Shown here: one piece after another, positions 8,000-11,141 of the stretch | Numbering within the stretch: the first letter of the stretch is position 1 | Layout of the letters: the number at the start of each line of letters is the position of its first letter | Assembly (NCBI GenBank): GCA_937916485.1 | Contig: CALFSV010000102.1 | Span: 1-11,141 of the forward strand | Direction of reading: 5' to 3' | Source of the DNA: an uncultured Paracoccaceae bacterium | Lineage (GTDB): Bacteria > Pseudomonadota > Alphaproteobacteria > Rhodobacterales > Rhodobacteraceae | Length of the DNA: 11,141 bases | Notes under the pieces: generated by a model | Seen by the model: the letters and a program-made list of their open reading frames with translations, nothing else | Databases searched by the model: none | Told to the model about the DNA's origin: nothing | Position numbers and translations under genes: made by a program

Positions 8000-8703
8000 C
8001 ATCCCCCGCCTTCACCACCCGAGGCCTGACCAAGGTCTACGGAGAAGGGCATACGGCAGTCCACGCCCTGCGCGGTGTCGATCTGGAAATTCCAAAGGGC
8101 GAGGTTGTTGTCCTTTTGGGGCCTTCGGGGTCGGGCAAGTCGACGCTGCTGAACATTCTGGGCGGCCTTGACCGGGCGACCGACGGAACGGCGCTGTTTC
8201 ATGACACCAACCTGTCCGAGTTGACCGACCGGCAGCTCACCCGCTTTCGGCGCGATCACGTGGGCTTTGTGTTCCAGTTCTACAACCTCATGCCCAGCCT
8301 GACCGCCCGCGAAAATGTGGAACTGGTGACCGAGATTGCGCAGGCCCCGCTTGACGCAGGCGATGCCTTGGCTCTGGTCGGGCTGGCCGACCGGGCCGAT
8401 CACTTTCCCGCCCAGCTATCAGGGGGCGAACAGCAACGCGTCGCCATTGCCCGCGCCATCGCCAAACAGCCGGAGGTTCTGTTCTGCGATGAACCCACAG
8501 GTGCGCTGGACAGCCAGACGGGGCGCACCGTTCTGAAGGTCCTGCAGGATGTGAACGACCAGCTGAGATCGACAATCCTGATGGTGACCCATGCCGCCCA
8601 TACCGCCAAGATGGCCGACCGGGTCATCCACTTTGCCGACGGTGCCATCCGAGAGGTGGTCCTGAACGCCACCAAGCTGACCCCGGAAGAGATCGCCTGG
8701 TGA
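7996..8703 (+). CDS. ABC transporter ATP-binding protein (LolD/MacB type)
   Basis: This 235-residue nucleotide-binding subunit has all the core motifs: Walker [10 protein letters not shown] (42-50), Q-loop Gln94 in [12 protein letters not shown], signature LSGGEQQR (141-148), Walker B VLFCDEP with Glu166, the D-loop ALD and switch His199. [18 protein letters not shown] and DEPTGALD are typical of the LolD/MacB/DevA (MJ0796-like) group, which works with FtsX-type permeases as a mechanotransmitter and not as a conventional importer. It is cytoplasmic and membrane-associated. Its last codons overlap the permease start as GTGA, and a mini-ORF precedes it. Its partner is the permease immediately downstream. 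The substrate is unknown: lipoprotein, peptide, antibiotic or glycolipid are all possible. Confidence 0.94.
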   Translation: MTSPAFTTRGLTKVYGEGHTAVHALRGVDLEIPKGEVVVLLGPSGSGKSTLLNILGGLDRATDGTALFHDTNLSELTDRQLTRFRRDHVGFVFQFYNLMPSLTARENVELVTEIAQAPLDAGDALALVGLADRADHFPAQLSGGEQQRVAIARAIAKQPEVLFCDEPTGALDSQTGRTVLKVLQDVNDQLRSTILMVTHAAHTAKMADRVIHFADGAIREVVLNATKLTPEEIAW

Positions 8704-11063
8704 GCCCGCTGGATCACAAGCTGCTCCGCGATCTGTGGCGGATGAAGGGGCAGGGGGCGGCCATCGGTGCGGTGATCGGGGTGGGGGTCATGCTGCTGGT
8801 CATGATGACCGGCCTCACCGTATCGCTGACCGAAACGCGGGCTGCCTATTACGACCGCTACCGACTTGCCGATGTCTTTGCCTCTGTCGCCCGCGCACCT
8901 GACCGGATGGCCGACCGGGTTGCCCTTCTGCCCGGTGTCGCGGCGGTGGAAAGCCGGATCGTTGGCCGGGCCTTGATCGAGGTGCCGGGCGAGGCGCTTG
9001 GGATACAGGCGCAGGCGGTGTCCTTGCCCGAACGGGGATGGCCTGCCTTGAACGATATCTACCTCACAGACGGTCGGATGCTGGAAGGGGGCCGGTCTGA
9101 CGATGTGATCGTGCTGGAAAGCTTTGCCAAGGCCCATGATTTGTCGCCCGGCGACAGCCTGCGGGCCACGATGAACGGAGCACGCCGGACCTTTCGCATC
9201 CTCGGCCTCGCCCAAAGCCCCGAGTTTCTCTACACCACCGCCCCCGGCGAGATGGTGCCCGACGACGCCCGTTTCGGGGTCATCTGGATGAGCCGGTCCA
9301 GCCTTGCCGCCACCTACGATCTGGACGGGGCGTTCAACGACCTACTGATCGGGCTGACCCGCGATGCGCGGCAAGACGCGGTGATCGCGGCGGTCGATGA
9401 CCTTCTGGACCCCTTTGGCGGGCGGGGCGCCTATGGCCGCGAGGATCAGCAATCCAACCGCTTTGTGTCAGAAGAAATCTCGGGGCTGGAGGCCGCGGCA
9501 AAGGGCGTGCCGCCCATCTTCCTCGCCGTGGCCGCGTTCCTCTTGTACATCGTCATGAGCCGGATGGTGCAGTCCGAACGCGAAGAGATCGGGTTGATGA
9601 AGGCCTTTGGCTATACCAACGCCGAAGTCGGGGCGCATTACTTCAAGATGATCCTCGCCATTGCCGCAGGCGGTGCGCTGGCGGGCTGTCTGGCGGGCAT
9701 CGTGGCGGGCCGCATGATGATCGGGATGTACCTGATCTATTTCAAGTTTCCCTTCCTCGTGTTCCAGCTTGACCCTTCCTCCTTCGTCATCGGGGTCTCG
9801 GCCAGTATCCTTGCCGCCTCGGCCGGGGGGCTGTTCGTGTTGCGCCGGGTCTTTGCCCTTGATCCGGCAACGGCGATGCGCCCGCCCGCGCCGGCCAATT
9901 ACGTCCGGGCGGGACAAATGGGCCGCGCCCTTGCCCGTCGGCTGGACCAGCCCAGCCGGATGGTCCTGCGCCGCATCCTGCGTCAGCCGGTGCGGATGGC
10001 GGGCGCGATGATCGGGATCGCGACCGGCATGGCCCTATCGGTGTCCATGATCACGATATACGCGGGCTTTGACCGGACGATCGATTTGACCTTCTCGGTC
10101 GTGGATCGCAGCGATGCGACGGTCAGCTTTACCCATCCGGTCAGCGACAAGACCCTGTTCGAGCTTGGCCGTCTGCCCGGTGTCACGCATGTGGAAGGGA
10201 TGCGGCATGCGGCTGTGGTGTTCGAGAATGGGCGCAACAGCTATCGCGGCGTGCTGACCGGCCTGCCGCCGGACCCTCGGCTTAACCGGGCGCTTGACGC
10301 GGATATGGCGCCGATCCCTTTGCCCGAGCGGGGGGTCGTGCTGTCGTTCTATATCGCTCAGACTCTGGGGTTGCGGCCTGGTGATCTGGTCCGCATCGAC
10401 CTGCGCGAGGGGCGGCAGCCGGCCCTTGAGGTGCCGGTAGCAGGTATCGCCCAGACGCTGCTTGGATCACCCGCCTATATGGACCTTTCCGCCCTCAATG
10501 CGCTGTTGGGCGAACCGGGGCGGGTGACAAGCGCGGCACTGACGCTGGACCCGGCGCGGGCCGATGCGGTCTATGCCGAACTGCGGGACATGCCGACCGT
10601 CGTCGGGGTCAGCGTCAAGGCGCAGGCCCATGATGCCTTTGTCGAGATTATGGACACCGGCGCTGGATCGGTCCGCTATGTCATGGGGGCGATGGCCTTC
10701 ATCATCACCTTCGGCATCGTCTACAACGCCGCCCGCATCGCCTTTGCCGAGCGCGAGCGGGATCTGGCCAGCCTGCGGGTGATCGGCTTTACCAGCGGCG
10801 AGGCCGCCTTTGTCCTTTTGGGCGAGCTGGCGGTGGTGGTGTTTGTTGCCCTGCCTTTGGGCGGAGTGCTGGGCTACTACCTGTCCTTTGCCATCGCGGC
10901 GGGCTTTTCGACTGAGCTGTATCAAATACCGGCCCTTTTCGATCCGGTAAGCTATGGATCGGCGATGCTAGTGGTTTTGGGAGCTGCCTTTGTATCGGGG
11001 GGTCTGGTGGTGCGGGACCTGAACCGCTCTGACCTTGTTGAGGCGTTGAAAAGACGGGAATGA
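8700..11063 (+). CDS. ABC transporter permease, double FtsX/MacB domain
   Basis: The 787-residue inner-membrane protein is made of two similar halves. Each half has one leading helix (about 18-40 and 433-455), a large extracytoplasmic domain (about 41-270 and 456-655) and three helices in an FtsX domain (about 272-380 and 660-772). After the second helix, both FtsX domains carry the cytoplasmic coupling segment: [19 protein letters not shown] and [19 protein letters not shown]. The C-terminus ends in [10 protein letters not shown], as is common in this family. The eight helices resemble the LolC/E- or DevC-related duplicated permeases more than the four-helix MacB. The GTG start overlaps the ATPase stop, with GGAAGAG 8 bases upstream. 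A further gene starts 4 bases after the stop, so the set is one operon. Confidence 0.92.
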   Translation: MSPLDHKLLRDLWRMKGQGAAIGAVIGVGVMLLVMMTGLTVSLTETRAAYYDRYRLADVFASVARAPDRMADRVALLPGVAAVESRIVGRALIEVPGEALGIQAQAVSLPERGWPALNDIYLTDGRMLEGGRSDDVIVLESFAKAHDLSPGDSLRATMNGARRTFRILGLAQSPEFLYTTAPGEMVPDDARFGVIWMSRSSLAATYDLDGAFNDLLIGLTRDARQDAVIAAVDDLLDPFGGRGAYGREDQQSNRFVSEEISGLEAAAKGVPPIFLAVAAFLLYIVMSRMVQSEREEIGLMKAFGYTNAEVGAHYFKMILAIAAGGALAGCLAGIVAGRMMIGMYLIYFKFPFLVFQLDPSSFVIGVSASILAASAGGLFVLRRVFALDPATAMRPPAPANYVRAGQMGRALARRLDQPSRMVLRRILRQPVRMAGAMIGIATGMALSVSMITIYAGFDRTIDLTFSVVDRSDATVSFTHPVSDKTLFELGRLPGVTHVEGMRHAAVVFENGRNSYRGVLTGLPPDPRLNRALDADMAPIPLPERGVVLSFYIAQTLGLRPGDLVRIDLREGRQPALEVPVAGIAQTLLGSPAYMDLSALNALLGEPGRVTSAALTLDPARADAVYAELRDMPTVVGVSVKAQAHDAFVEIMDTGAGSVRYVMGAMAFIITFGIVYNAARIAFAERERDLASLRVIGFTSGEAAFVLLGELAVVVFVALPLGGVLGYYLSFAIAAGFSTELYQIPALFDPVSYGSAMLVVLGAAFVSGGLVVRDLNRSDLVEALKRRE

Positions 11064-11067
11064 TGGG

Positions 11068-11141
11068 ATGACAAGACGCAGATCAAGATCGCGTTGGCTG
11101 CTGATCGGGGCGGCCGTGCTGCTTGTCCGTCGTCGAATGAT
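11068..11141 (+). CDS. N-terminus of next operon gene, probably membrane-fusion (HlyD-like) protein
   Basis: ATG at 11068 begins 4 bases after the permease stop, with GGGAA 7 bases upstream. The visible 24 codons read MTRRRSRSRWLLIGAAVLLV followed by more Arg, a positively charged start and then a hydrophobic stretch, as in a signal anchor. The frame runs off the window. In ABC exporters of this layout the third gene is usually a periplasmic adaptor of the HlyD/DevB type. That identity is inferred from position only; an unrelated membrane protein is possible. Confidence 0.5.
   Translation, partial: MTRRRSRSRWLLIGAAVLLVRRRM

Overview
The window is GC-rich, densely packed bacterial DNA with many ATGA/GTGA stop-start overlaps. 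The gene content (a second, N-type F-ATPase, a TSUP transporter, a PF04909 decarboxylase-like enzyme and a MacB-like exporter) fits an alphaproteobacterium, most likely of the Rhodobacteraceae type. That placement is inferred from gene content and style, not from a marker gene. No tRNA, rRNA, CRISPR array, insertion sequence or phage gene was found.

Layout. (1) Positions 1-2209, minus strand: the promoter-proximal end of an N-ATPase operon. It reads atpD (beta), atpC (epsilon) and atpQ (small AtpI-like membrane protein), each joined by a 4-bp overlap. A strong ribosome binding site at the window edge points to the next subunit gene, expected to be atpR, just outside. (2) Positions 2210-2551: a divergent regulatory region holding a 15-bp tandem repeat and a near-consensus FNR-type box. 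(3) Positions 2552-4459, plus strand: a P1B-type metal ATPase with a TPCPL metal-site motif and no N-terminal metal-binding domain. Its 3' end overlaps the convergent gene that follows by 68 bp. (4) Positions 4392-7669, minus strand: a three-gene set made of a TSUP (TauE/SafE-like) membrane transporter, an ACMSD / gamma-resorcylate decarboxylase-like metalloenzyme and a PF12831-type FAD oxidoreductase. Together these look like an uptake/export plus catabolism module for a small organic acid of unknown identity. (5) Positions 7670-7981: a second divergent intergenic region. (6) Positions 7982-11141, plus strand: a five-codon leader ORF with a good ribosome binding site, coupled by ATGA to a LolD/MacB-type ABC ATPase. 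This is followed by a 787-residue FtsX/MacB-type permease and the start of another gene, probably the membrane-fusion (HlyD-like) partner of a tripartite efflux system.

How the parts relate. The N-ATPase and the metal ATPase share a control region, and the FNR-like box is spaced well for activating the metal ATPase under low oxygen. The TSUP/decarboxylase/oxidoreductase set is the least familiar combination here and the best candidate for an undescribed pathway. I see no defence system or other clearly new molecular machine in the window.
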